A stretch of DNA of 64,000 nucleotides, from NCBI RefSeq assembly GCF_937903345.1, contig NZ_CALCZQ010000001.1:1-64000 (forward strand), read 5' to 3'. Source of the stretch: an uncultured Emticicia sp. (lineage in GTDB: Bacteria > Bacteroidota > Bacteroidia > Cytophagales > Spirosomataceae). The notes beneath the pieces were generated by a model. It was not told the origin of the DNA. It saw only the letters and a list, made by a program, of their open reading frames with translations, and made no database searches. This document shows, one piece after another, positions 46,355 to 55,158 of the stretch (positions are counted from its first letter, which is position 1; each line of letters opens with the position of its first letter). The position numbers and the translations under genes are program-made.

Positions 46355-46966
46355 ATGGTTTCTATTGATAATAAATTACCAGTCATGGAGGCGTTTTATA
46401 CCCTACAAGGCGAAGGTTTTCATGCGGGAAGAGCTGCGTATTTCATTCGCTTGGGCGGATGTGACGTTGGTTGTGTATGGTGCGATGTAAAAGAATCGTG
46501 GGATGCTTCTATACATCCACAATTAACAATAAAACAGATTATAAATGAAGCAAGCCAACATAAAGGAAGATTAGCTGTAATTACAGGCGGAGAACCGTTA
46601 ATGTATAATTTAGATGAATTAACTATCGCTTTGAAAGAAGCTGGATTTCAGACAAATATCGAAACTTCAGCTGCTCATCCAATGTCGGGGTATTGGGATT
46701 GGGTTTGTTTTTCTCCGAAAAAGTTTAAAGAAGCACACCCGAGTGTTTTTGATCAAGCCAATGAGCTTAAAATAATAATTTATAATAAATCAGATTTCAA
46801 GTTTGCGGAAAAATACGCCAAACTAGTAAACAAAAACTGTCAACTTTTGCTTCAACCCGAATGGAGCAAGAGAGATATCATGCAGCCTTTGATTGTAGAT
46901 TATATTAAAGAAAATCCAGACTGGAGAATTAGTTTGCAAACGCATAAGTATTTGGAGATACCTTAA
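46355..46966 (+). CDS. queE: 7-carboxy-7-deazaguanine synthase
   Basis: 203 residues. Radical-SAM enzyme that makes 7-carboxy-7-deazaguanine from QueD's product in queuosine synthesis. It has the N-terminal EAFYTLQGEGFHAGRAAYFI, the cluster motif CDVGCVWCD (CX3CX2C) with KESWD after it, VITGGEPLMYN, and a short C-terminal LLQPEWSKRD. Transcribed alone, 29 kb from queD-folE. A heptad-like repeat follows its stop at 46975. Confidence 0.94.
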   Translation: MVSIDNKLPVMEAFYTLQGEGFHAGRAAYFIRLGGCDVGCVWCDVKESWDASIHPQLTIKQIINEASQHKGRLAVITGGEPLMYNLDELTIALKEAGFQTNIETSAAHPMSGYWDWVCFSPKKFKEAHPSVFDQANELKIIIYNKSDFKFAEKYAKLVNKNCQLLLQPEWSKRDIMQPLIVDYIKENPDWRISLQTHKYLEIP

Positions 46967-46974
46967 TAATTTAT

Positions 46975-47005
46975 GAATGACGATTTACGAATGACGAAGA
47001 ATGAG
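46975..47005. repeat. Degenerate 7-base tandem repeat
   Basis: GAATGAC / GATTTAC / GAATGAC / GAAGAAT / GAG: four units with a 7-base period in the gap after queE. Units 1 and 3 are identical. Confidence 0.6.
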
Positions 47006-47048
47006 TAAACCAATTAAAATATATTAGTCGTTTGTACTTCTATATTTG

Positions 47049-48167
47049 TCATTCCAATGTCTTTCCGTGCGTGGCCCTAATGATTGGTTTTAATAGAAAT
47101 GGCATTTTATTTAAAGCTAAAATGGCTAAATTAGAATTTAGTTCATCTCCAAAAAGCTTTTGTAGTTGCCTGCCTCGCCAAAGACGATTTTTAAAGTTTT
47201 TGTTCCATTCCTCAGTATAACTTGCCTCTAATTTATCTCTACTTATTTTCTTTTGTAAGAAATTACTGATTAATTTGGATGCAATGACTGCCGCTCGAAT
47301 AGCAATTGACATGCCGTTTCCTGCCAAAGGGGTTATAAGGCCTGCTGTATCACCTACCATCAAAATGTTTTTATGTACAGCTGTTTTTGGTGTAAAAATA
47401 ATTTCGTTGATAACGAGCGGGTGTTCAAAAAGGAATTCTGCATTTTGGAAAATATCAAGCAAAAATGGATTTTGGCTCATCACGTCTTTTTCCATTTCGC
47501 TTATTCCTCCGCTATGTTTTATATTTTTTCTATCCGAAAGATAACATAAACAAAATTTACCGTCCTCAATAGCTGAAATGCCACAATAGCCTCCTTTGAA
47601 ATTATGTAATGCTATCAAATCCTTCGGAAAATTATATTTTATATGGTATTTAACCCCAACAAAGGCTTGTTTTTGTGCAGGAAATTCTCTTAATAGAGAT
47701 TTATCAAGTTTTGCTCTTTTTCCATAAGAACCGATTACAAGTTTGGACTGAAAAGTTTGATTACTATTTGTCTCTACAAAAAAAGTGTCGTTGATTTTTT
47801 GAATGGCTTCAACATTGGTATTGAGCAAAAAAGTTACACCCAAACCTTGAGCGATTTTAAATAATTCATTATCAAGGGTGTATCTGCTTATACCAAAACC
47901 ACCCATTTCAAGAGGCGTTTCGATACTTTTCCCTTTGATAGATGTTAACTGAAATCGATTTATATTCGTTGCACCCAAAGAGTCAAAATCTAAACCAATT
48001 TCTTTCAGAAAGGGTTTTACTTCGTTTGACACATATTCACCACACACTTTATTGAATGGATAATTGTATTTCTCAATTAAAAGTACGTGGTACTGTTCTT
48101 TTGCAAGTTGAATAGAAGCAATCAAACCACCAAGCCCTCCTCCAACAATAATTACATCATAATCCAT
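47049..48167 (-). CDS. NAD(P)/FAD-dependent oxidoreductase, geranylgeranyl-reductase/halogenase-like
   Basis: 372 residues. The FAD-binding GGGLGGLIASIQLAKEQYHV is at residues 8-27, followed by LIEKYNYPFNKVCGEYVSNE, a pattern of the FAD oxidoreductases related to geranylgeranyl reductase and flavin halogenases. A second FAD motif MVGDTAGLITPLAGNGMSIA is near 280. Bacteroidota carry relatives in lipid and resorcinol/flexirubin pathways, but no such genes adjoin here. It starts two bases after the stop of the haloperoxidase-like gene, so the two are co-transcribed. Confidence 0.85.
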   Translation of the reverse strand: MDYDVIIVGGGLGGLIASIQLAKEQYHVLLIEKYNYPFNKVCGEYVSNEVKPFLKEIGLDFDSLGATNINRFQLTSIKGKSIETPLEMGGFGISRYTLDNELFKIAQGLGVTFLLNTNVEAIQKINDTFFVETNSNQTFQSKLVIGSYGKRAKLDKSLLREFPAQKQAFVGVKYHIKYNFPKDLIALHNFKGGYCGISAIEDGKFCLCYLSDRKNIKHSGGISEMEKDVMSQNPFLLDIFQNAEFLFEHPLVINEIIFTPKTAVHKNILMVGDTAGLITPLAGNGMSIAIRAAVIASKLISNFLQKKISRDKLEASYTEEWNKNFKNRLWRGRQLQKLFGDELNSNLAILALNKMPFLLKPIIRATHGKTLE

Positions 48168-48169
48168 AT

Positions 48170-49672
48170 TTATTTTTTATAACGTAGAGTGAGTGCATTT
48201 TTGCCAATAATTTTACCAACTTCCTCACCTTGTTCGATACCATCTCTAAAATGAATTCCTCCATAAACCCTTGACATACTACATTCTTTTGCGGCCGTCC
48301 AAAACGAGATAAAAGTCTTTGGTGGTCCAACAAAATATTTTGAATAATCTACAAAACTTATATTATCACCTATTTTTGAGGTAAGTACAGTTGCCATTGT
48401 GGAGGTTTGAGCAGAATGCCCCGACGGAAATTCAGGGAAAGGTGGCGTAAGTAAAGCAGGTTCCCACTGATTATCAATGTATTTCTTAATGTATGCAATC
48501 GGACGAATTAAATTATACTGATATTTCAATCGCCAAGTGACAATAAAAGCATCACTAATTGCAATTGTTAAGTTGCTGTAAAGTTCAGTTGCACTTGCCA
48601 AATCGATAGGTCTTTGCTTCAAAACTTGCGTTAGAATTGAAATAGAATGCCCAGGTGCAGTATAGGTAAATGTAGCTGCATCATCCCAAAAATTTGCAAT
48701 CTGCAATTTCTCACTATTTGGCACCACTTCCTTTGATAAATCATATACTTCCTTGGCCATTCTATAAAAAGGAGAATTTGGATAAATAGAAAATTCAACC
48801 TTAGGATTTATGTCGATTACTTCTTGATTTTTGGCAATAAAAGTACGATTCTCGCCCCATCTCGGGTGTAGTGGCCCTGTATTTTCTAAATCAGCTACTC
48901 GGTTTATTTCAAAACATGATTGGCAAATCGGTAATTTATAACCCATACTGTAGGTACGTAAAAAGGATTGATGTCCACCGTCGTTCTTTGAATATTCATA
49001 AATCCAAAAGGCAATTTTTGCACCATACAACTTTGATTTCTTCAAGGCGTCAGGTGAAAGTTGGCGAACAAAATGTGCATTAATTGAATCATTCAAGGCA
49101 TAAACCTTTTCCATCCAAATATATGGAGCTGAAATAAAAAATTTATCTACTAATTTAAAAACTGCTGAATTTAGAGCAACGGCTGGGTTAAAAAAACGAC
49201 CATCTATATTTAAACTATCTGGTCTGTGAAATTCTTGTAACTGATCAGATAAAGAAATATTGCCCAAATTCGCTGGTAAAATTGCTTCATAAGCAGCTAA
49301 ATTTATATAGGCAAAGTTTCTTGATGCAACATTTGGGCTATATCCTTGGGTTTGTTCAACTAATTCAAAAATCAATTCATGCCATTTTACGAGTAAATCT
49401 GAATTTGTGTAATCATAAACCCTCGTTGGCTCAACCTTGTTTGGGGTTGGATTTCCATTTTGTGTATTTTCTATTCTTGAATTCTCCCTTAATTCAACAA
49501 CATTTGAAGGTTTTTCAGTTTTTATTATTATTTCCGGTGAAATATTCGGTTTTTCCTTTTTTGCAGGTAGAACTACCTTAGGCGTAATCTTTTTTACAGA
49601 CTTTGCTGGAGTCTGTGCCTGGCAAATTGATACACTTGAAATTATAAAAAAAATGATTAGTTTTCGGTTCAT
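48170..49672 (-). CDS. Secreted vanadium-haloperoxidase-like / PAP2 superfamily protein
   Basis: 500 residues with a signal peptide (MNRKLIIFFIISSVSICQAQ), then a Lys/Pro/Ser-rich linker to about residue 80. The C-terminal half has the vanadate/phosphate pocket: a K-x6-RP motif in KYQYNLIRPIAYIKK, the FPSGHSAQTSTM helix and SRVYGGIHFRDGIEQG. This set is shared by vanadium haloperoxidases and PAP2 acid phosphatases; length and KX6RP/PSGH layout favour the haloperoxidase-like branch common in Bacteroidota. Halogenating activity is not shown by sequence. Two bases separate it from the FAD oxidoreductase gene downstream. Confidence 0.85.
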   Translation of the reverse strand: MNRKLIIFFIISSVSICQAQTPAKSVKKITPKVVLPAKKEKPNISPEIIIKTEKPSNVVELRENSRIENTQNGNPTPNKVEPTRVYDYTNSDLLVKWHELIFELVEQTQGYSPNVASRNFAYINLAAYEAILPANLGNISLSDQLQEFHRPDSLNIDGRFFNPAVALNSAVFKLVDKFFISAPYIWMEKVYALNDSINAHFVRQLSPDALKKSKLYGAKIAFWIYEYSKNDGGHQSFLRTYSMGYKLPICQSCFEINRVADLENTGPLHPRWGENRTFIAKNQEVIDINPKVEFSIYPNSPFYRMAKEVYDLSKEVVPNSEKLQIANFWDDAATFTYTAPGHSISILTQVLKQRPIDLASATELYSNLTIAISDAFIVTWRLKYQYNLIRPIAYIKKYIDNQWEPALLTPPFPEFPSGHSAQTSTMATVLTSKIGDNISFVDYSKYFVGPPKTFISFWTAAKECSMSRVYGGIHFRDGIEQGEEVGKIIGKNALTLRYKK

Positions 49673-49817
49673 GGGTAATTCAAAAATTTAGTGTAGCGAA
49701 AGTTTAAAACTTAAAAATCATCATTTTAAGACAATTATTATCTACAAATTTAATTTATTTCTTCACTTAAAAAAAATCCATGTAATTTAGTGGCACAAAA
49801 ACATTTTCGTGAATACA

Positions 49818-52727
49818 ATGCCCGCAAAAAAACTTTTCCTGTTGGATGCAATGGCTCTGATATATAGAGCTCATTTTGCCTTTATCAAAGCCCCTCGAAT
49901 CACCTCAACTGGCCTAAATACAAGTTGTGTATTTGGTTTTGCCAATGCTATTTTGGAAGTAATCCAAAAAGAAAAGCCAACACATATTGGTGTCGCTTTC
50001 GATTTACCGGGTGGAACATTTAGAAATGAATGGTTTCCTGAATACAAAGCCAACCGACAAGAACAACCTGAAGACATTACGATTGCCATACCTTATGTAA
50101 AAAAATTGGTCGAAGCAATGGATATTCCATTATTGATGCTCGCCGGTTACGAAGCTGATGATGTGATTGGAACAATTGCTAAAAAAGCTGCCAAACAAGA
50201 TTTTGAAGTTTTTATGATGACTCCAGATAAAGACTATGGGCAGTTGGTCGAAGAGCATATTTATATGTATAAACCTGCCATTTTTGGCAAAGATGCAGAA
50301 AAACTTGGTGTTAGCGAAATTTGTGAAAAATGGGGGATTGAGCGTCCAGACCAAGTAATTGATTTACTTGGTCTAATGGGTGATGCTGTTGATAATATTC
50401 CAGGAGTGCCTGGCGTTGGAGAAAAGACAGCTGCTAAATTAATTGCCTCTTATGGCTCAGTTGAGGGTCTTTACGAAAATGTCGATAAATTGACTGGAAA
50501 AATAGCTGAAGCTATCAAAAACAATAAAGAACAGGCATTTTTGTCGAAAAAACTGGCTCGTATTGAATTGGATGTTCCGATTGATTTTGATGAAGAATTC
50601 TTAAAAATAAGTTCTCCAAAGGTAGAACTTATGTCTCCATTATTAGACGAATTGGAATTCCGAACACTTCGCAAGAGACTATTACCAAACGAACCACAAG
50701 AGTCAAATACAAAAACATCGCCAGCAAATATTTCTTCTACTACAGCTCCAATCGCAAATGCCCTCAAAGCAAAATCAGGTACCCAGATTTCAATGTTTGA
50801 AGCGATGTCAACTTCATCTGCTGAAACTAATGCAATAGCAAATACAAGTCAAACCCCATTTGAAGAAGAGGAAGAATTGCAAACTAGGGCGAATTCGGCG
50901 AAGGATACAATTCTAAATAAAGTACATGAATACCATTTGATGGATACTCCTGCCCTACGCAAAAGTTTGATTCAATATTTGAATAATCAAGATGAATTTT
51001 GTTTTGATTCAGAAACAACTTCGGTTGATGCTGTTGATGCTGAAATAGTTGGACTTTCGTTTGCTTATTACGCTGGTGAAGCATTCTACGTGCCAATTCC
51101 AAGTGACCAAATTGAGGCTCAATCAATAATGAATGAGTTTAAAGAAGTATTTGAAAATGAATCGATTACGAAAATCGGACAAAATATCAAATATGACTTA
51201 ATGGTTTTAAAAAACTATGGTATAGTGCTAAAAGGTCGAATGTTTGATACGATGTTGGCTCATTATATAATCGAGCCCGAACAACGCCATGGCATGGATT
51301 ATTTAGCGAATGTTTATCTCAACTACGATCCTGTTTCGATCGAAACACTTATTGGTAAGCGAAGTGTCGCCCAAGGAAAAAGTCAAGGAAGTATGAGAGA
51401 TGTGGCCATTGAAAAAATCAAAGAATATGCAGCAGAAGATGCTGATATAACATTACAATTAAAGCAAATGCTTGAACCAAAACTTGCCGATTCCCAACAA
51501 CAAAAGTTACTCGAAAATGTAGAGATGCCTTTGGTGAATGTTTTGGCAAATATGGAAATGGAAGGGGTGAGAATTGATATGAATGCATTGCACGAAATGT
51601 CTGCCGTGCTTGAAACAGATGTAAAACAAATTCAATCTGACATTTTCACACTTGCCGGACAAGAATTTAACGTAGCTTCACCAAAACAACTCGGCGAAAT
51701 TCTTTTCGATAAACTCAAACTCGATAACAAAGCCAAGAAAACCAAAACTGGACAATACGCAACGGGCGAAGATATACTTTCAAAACTAGAAAACGAGCAC
51801 GAAATTGTACGTAAAATACTAGATTTTAGAGAGTTAGTGAAACTCAAAAATACTTATGTTGATGCACTTCCATCGTTGGTCTCAAAAAAGACTGGGCGTA
51901 TTCATACCTCATACAATCAGGCAGTGGCAGCGACTGGGCGTTTGAGCTCAACAAATCCAAACTTACAAAATATTCCGATTCGAACGCCACGAGGACGAGA
52001 AATCAGAAAGGCATTTGTACCACGAAACGAAGAATACGTCATTCTTTCAGCCGATTATTCGCAGATTGAACTTCGCATCATGGCAGCATTTAGTGGCGAT
52101 GAAAGTATGCTCGAAGCCTTCAACCAAGGCATTGACATTCATTCAACCACAGCCTCGAAAGTATTTAAAGTTGGTCTTACTGATGTAACTTCTGATATGC
52201 GTAGAAAAGCTAAAATGGTCAATTTTGGCATTATTTATGGCATTTCTGCCTTTGGTTTGTCACAAAGACTTAATATTCCTCGTGGCGAAGCTAAAGAAAT
52301 AATTGATGCTTATTGGGTAGAATTTCCAAAAATCAAACAATTCATGGACGATACCATCAATAAAGCTCGTGAAATGAAGTTTGTTGAAACAATTTTGGGT
52401 CGTCGCAGATATTTGCGTGATATCAATTCACAAAATATGACCGACCGAGGTTTTGCCGAACGAAATGCCATCAACGCACCGATTCAAGGCTCAGCTGCTG
52501 ATATGATAAAAATTGCGATGATAAATATTCATAATTTCATGGAGCAAGAAAATCTCAAATCACGCATGATTTTGCAAGTGCATGACGAACTTGTTTTTGA
52601 TGCTCACCGCTCAGAAGTTGATTTCTTAAAGGCAAAAGTAGATGAATTGATGTGTTCAGCAATTCCAATGTCGGTAAAAATGGAAACAGGAATAGGTTTT
52701 GGCGAAAATTGGTTGGAAGCACATTGA
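49818..52727 (+). CDS. polA: DNA polymerase I
   Basis: 969 residues from ATG 49818 (MPAKKLFLLDAMALIYRAHF); a GTG three codons earlier is possible. Three domains: 5'-3' exonuclease (1-290: FKANR-type YKANRQEQPE, AGYEADDVIGTIAKKA, GLMGDAVDNIPGVPGVGEKT), a Ser/Thr/Ala-rich linker (about 295-370), 3'-5' exonuclease (FCFDSETTSVDAVDAEIVGL, with intact D-x-E, and EDADITLQLK), and family A polymerase (ATGRLSSTNPNLQNIPIRT, SADYSQIELRIMAAFSGD, RRKAKMVNFGIIYGISAFG, LQVHDELVFDAH). All catalytic aspartates are present, so proofreading is probably retained. Confidence 0.96.
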   Translation: MPAKKLFLLDAMALIYRAHFAFIKAPRITSTGLNTSCVFGFANAILEVIQKEKPTHIGVAFDLPGGTFRNEWFPEYKANRQEQPEDITIAIPYVKKLVEAMDIPLLMLAGYEADDVIGTIAKKAAKQDFEVFMMTPDKDYGQLVEEHIYMYKPAIFGKDAEKLGVSEICEKWGIERPDQVIDLLGLMGDAVDNIPGVPGVGEKTAAKLIASYGSVEGLYENVDKLTGKIAEAIKNNKEQAFLSKKLARIELDVPIDFDEEFLKISSPKVELMSPLLDELEFRTLRKRLLPNEPQESNTKTSPANISSTTAPIANALKAKSGTQISMFEAMSTSSAETNAIANTSQTPFEEEEELQTRANSAKDTILNKVHEYHLMDTPALRKSLIQYLNNQDEFCFDSETTSVDAVDAEIVGLSFAYYAGEAFYVPIPSDQIEAQSIMNEFKEVFENESITKIGQNIKYDLMVLKNYGIVLKGRMFDTMLAHYIIEPEQRHGMDYLANVYLNYDPVSIETLIGKRSVAQGKSQGSMRDVAIEKIKEYAAEDADITLQLKQMLEPKLADSQQQKLLENVEMPLVNVLANMEMEGVRIDMNALHEMSAVLETDVKQIQSDIFTLAGQEFNVASPKQLGEILFDKLKLDNKAKKTKTGQYATGEDILSKLENEHEIVRKILDFRELVKLKNTYVDALPSLVSKKTGRIHTSYNQAVAATGRLSSTNPNLQNIPIRTPRGREIRKAFVPRNEEYVILSADYSQIELRIMAAFSGDESMLEAFNQGIDIHSTTASKVFKVGLTDVTSDMRRKAKMVNFGIIYGISAFGLSQRLNIPRGEAKEIIDAYWVEFPKIKQFMDDTINKAREMKFVETILGRRRYLRDINSQNMTDRGFAERNAINAPIQGSAADMIKIAMINIHNFMEQENLKSRMILQVHDELVFDAHRSEVDFLKAKVDELMCSAIPMSVKMETGIGFGENWLEAH

Positions 52728-52756
52728 TACCGTATCAAACATACAGGAAATTTGTC

Positions 52757-52788
52757 TTGGAATTATAGACATTTTTCCTATATATTTG
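52757..52788 (+). promoter_or_regulatory. Promoter of the Xre-RES operon
   Basis: TTG (52757-52759) and TATATTTG (52781-52788) are separated by 21 bases, the best match to the Bacteroidota -33/-7 pair in the window. AGGAAA (52745-52750) and TTTCCT (52774-52779) form an inverted repeat flanking the -33 region and could be an operator for the antitoxin. Confidence 0.55.
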
Positions 52789-52808
52789 TATTATTAAAAG
52801 GTAAAACA

Positions 52809-53204
52809 ATGACAGTAGCTAAAAGAAAACCAAGTAATTATATGCTTTTGATTCAAGCACATGAAGGAATTGACGCAAAAAAAATGCAAGAATTAATGCT
52901 TTTTACGCATCATGACAAAAGTTTCTTTGCCGAAATCTTACATATTTCACCTAAAACGATTGATAGATACATAAAAGAAGATAAAAAATTCAACCCAACC
53001 GAAAGTGAGAAAATACTTAAACTCGAACAAGTTTACGAATGGGGAAAAGAGGTTTTTGGTGATATTGATACATTTAATGAATGGATTGAAGAGCCTGCTT
53101 ATGGTTTAGCTGATAGAATTCCTAAAACATTAATGCAAACACACGGTGGTTTAGCATTAGTTGAAGAAGAATTAATTAGAATTGCTTACGGTGCTTTGGC
53201 TTAA
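52809..53204 (+). CDS. Xre/MbcA/ParS-type antitoxin (DUF2384)
   Basis: 131 residues from ATG 52809. Antitoxin of the RES-Xre system: an N-terminal Xre-like helix-turn-helix region (LHISPKTIDRYIKEDKKF) and the C-terminal toxin-binding domain (EWIEEPAYGLADRIPKTLMQ, THGGLALVEEELIRIAYG). It should neutralise the RES toxin and repress its own promoter. The toxin gene starts 6 bases after its stop. An upstream in-frame TTG would extend it by 19 residues across the promoter, so it is rejected. Confidence 0.92.
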   Translation: MTVAKRKPSNYMLLIQAHEGIDAKKMQELMLFTHHDKSFFAEILHISPKTIDRYIKEDKKFNPTESEKILKLEQVYEWGKEVFGDIDTFNEWIEEPAYGLADRIPKTLMQTHGGLALVEEELIRIAYGALA

Positions 53205-53210
53205 TCAATA

Positions 53211-53660
53211 ATGAATATTTATCGAATTACTACTCCAAATTACACAAAACTAACCGCTTCTGGAAGAGCTGCTAGATGGAATAAAAACGGAGAATTTGTT
53301 ATTTATGCCGCTTCGAGTATTGCATTAGCTTGCCTCGAGAACATTATACATAGAAATAAAAAAGGATTACTTGGAGAGTTTAGAATACTGACTATAGAAA
53401 TACCTAAAAAGGTCAGTACAAAAAAAATTGCACTCCATGATTTAACAGAAGACTGGTCAGATAAAAATAATTTTGAAATTTGCCAAGAAATTACGACAAC
53501 TTGGTTAGAAAATTTAGAAAGTTGTATCTTAATTGTTCCTTCTGTTATTTTTCAGCTCGAAAAAAACTATTTAATCAATCCACAGCATCCTGACTTCAAG
53601 TACATCAATCTTCTTTCAGTCGAAGAATTCACTTTTGATAATCGCATAAAATCTGAATGA
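53211..53660 (+). CDS. RES domain toxin (NAD+-degrading)
   Basis: 149 residues. RES toxins deplete cellular NAD+ and stop growth. The active-site residues are present: Arg22 in GRAARWNKNG, Tyr32 in FVIYAASS, Glu43 in LACLENIIHR and Ser111 in LIVPSVIFQLE, followed by the usual NYLINPQHPDF. These correspond in order and spacing to the Arg/Tyr/Glu/Ser of characterised RES toxins. The stop overlaps the next gene's start (ATGA at 53657), coupling the toxin to a nucleotidyltransferase and the envelope genes behind it. Confidence 0.93.
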   Translation: MNIYRITTPNYTKLTASGRAARWNKNGEFVIYAASSIALACLENIIHRNKKGLLGEFRILTIEIPKKVSTKKIALHDLTEDWSDKNNFEICQEITTTWLENLESCILIVPSVIFQLEKNYLINPQHPDFKYINLLSVEEFTFDNRIKSE

Positions 53661-54259
53661 ATACCGCAATAATTATACTCGCTGCAGGGGCGTCGTCTCG
53701 AATGGGAGCTCCCAAACAACTTTTACTAGTTGATGGTAAAACACTCATCAAACGGATCTGTGAGACCGCGATGGAAACGCCTTGCCACCCGGTTGTGGCG
53801 GTATTAGGTGCAAATAAAAGCTTAATTTGTAAGGAAACCGACCGAATGCCGATAACAATAATCGATAATCCACAATGGGAAAATGGGATGTCGAGTTCAA
53901 TAAAAATAGGATTAGCAGGTGCATATTTGACCGAAAAATCCTTAGAGGCAATTGTTTTCTTGACTGTTGATATGCCATACGTAAGTGCCGAATTAATCAA
54001 TAAAATGATAGAAAAAGCAGAATCCGACGAAAAAATTGAAATTGTTGCTTGCAAATATGAAAATCAGCTGGGTATACCAGTATTATTCAAACGAGCTTTG
54101 TTTACAAATTTACTTGAACTAATTGGTGATGAAGGAGCAAAAAAAATTGTAGTCGAACACAAAAATAAAGTTGCCTTTATTGATTTCCCTGAAGGTAGAA
54201 TCGATTTGGATACTGTAGAAGAATACCACAATTTTATATCAAAATATAACTCAAATTAA
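53657..54259 (+). CDS. Nucleotidyltransferase, MobA/MocA-like
   Basis: 200 residues. NTP-transferase fold with the signature AIIILAAGASSRMGAPKQLL and the catalytic-site FLTVDMPYVSAELINKMI; NPQWENGMSSSIKIGL is typical of MocA-type cytidylyltransferases that charge molybdopterin. No molybdenum-cofactor or XdhC-type gene is nearby, so the substrate could be another sugar or cofactor phosphate. It overlaps both neighbours: ATGA with the RES toxin and TAATG with the acyltransferase. Confidence 0.87.
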   Translation: MNTAIIILAAGASSRMGAPKQLLLVDGKTLIKRICETAMETPCHPVVAVLGANKSLICKETDRMPITIIDNPQWENGMSSSIKIGLAGAYLTEKSLEAIVFLTVDMPYVSAELINKMIEKAESDEKIEIVACKYENQLGIPVLFKRALFTNLLELIGDEGAKKIVVEHKNKVAFIDFPEGRIDLDTVEEYHNFISKYNSN

Positions 54260-55158
54260 TGAAAAAAATAGGTTTTTATATAGCTTTACCCTTCATTTAT
54301 ATCGTTTCATATCTACCTTTTAGTATTTTATATCTGATTTCAGATTTTTTATACTTTCTGGTTTACTACCTAATTGGATATCGTAAAAAAGTCGTTAGAC
54401 AAAATTTACAAAGAAGTTTTCCTGAAAAATCTGTTGAAGAATTATTGAAAATCGAGAAAGATTTTTATAGATATATAGTAGATTTCTTTCTAGAAATGTT
54501 TAAAAGTGTAACTATCAGCCAAAACAAACTTAAAAAACATTTTAATATTGAAAACGAACAGATTCTTGATGAATTACTGTCTAAAAAACGTAATATTATT
54601 GTTACGGCTGGCCATTACGGAAATCACGAACTAGCTAATTTGGCTCTATCTTTTTTGATTAAATACAAAGTTAAGGGTGTTTACAGGCCACTAACCAATA
54701 AATACTTTGAAAATTTCTTTTTAGATTTTCGGCAGAAATTTGGTACAATGATGATAACAATGGCCGATGCTTCCAAAGAAATTGCAAAAACCGAGGACTA
54801 TAATTATGCGTTTTTTCTTGTAAACGACCAATCTCCCCCACCCGAACGCTCTTATTGGACAACATTTTTGAATCAAGAAACTGGTTTTTTTACAGGTCAT
54901 GAGCGTTTTGCCAAGCAATACAACATGCCAGTTGTGTATATGTGTATCAACCGAATTGCTAGGGGGAAATATAAAATAAAAGTTGAGCTAATCACCGAAA
55001 CACCTAATTTACTATCGGATGGAGAAATTATTGAACTTCACGCTCGCAAACTCGAACGAGATATTAAGGCAAATCCATCTATTTGGTTTTGGTCGCACAA
55101 ACGTTGGAAATATACCAAAGTAAATGATGAAATTGTCCCTGTAAGTTACAAAAAATGA
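54259..55158 (+). CDS. Lysophospholipid/lipid A acyltransferase (LpxL/HtrB family)
   Basis: 299 residues. An N-terminal membrane segment (about 5-40) leads into the acyltransferase domain: RKKVVRQNLQRSFPEKSVEE, the catalytic HX4E in VTAGHYGNHELANLAL, GVYRPLTNKYFENFF and WFWSHKRWKY near the C-terminus, as in late acyltransferases of lipid A synthesis. It probably adds a secondary acyl chain to lipid A or a related lipid at the inner membrane. Starts within the stop of the nucleotidyltransferase (TAATG) and overlaps the glycosyltransferase start by four bases. Confidence 0.9.
   Translation: MKKIGFYIALPFIYIVSYLPFSILYLISDFLYFLVYYLIGYRKKVVRQNLQRSFPEKSVEELLKIEKDFYRYIVDFFLEMFKSVTISQNKLKKHFNIENEQILDELLSKKRNIIVTAGHYGNHELANLALSFLIKYKVKGVYRPLTNKYFENFFLDFRQKFGTMMITMADASKEIAKTEDYNYAFFLVNDQSPPPERSYWTTFLNQETGFFTGHERFAKQYNMPVVYMCINRIARGKYKIKVELITETPNLLSDGEIIELHARKLERDIKANPSIWFWSHKRWKYTKVNDEIVPVSYKK

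Noticed and set aside
52724..52738. TTGATA-CCG-TATCAA palindrome over the polA stop
   Set aside because: A six-base stem with no T tail. Too weak for a terminator and not evidently repeated.
53657..54259. Molybdenum cofactor function as the certain role of the nucleotidyltransferase
   Set aside because: The motif fits MocA, but no molybdenum gene is nearby and the operon is envelope-related, so only the fold is claimed.
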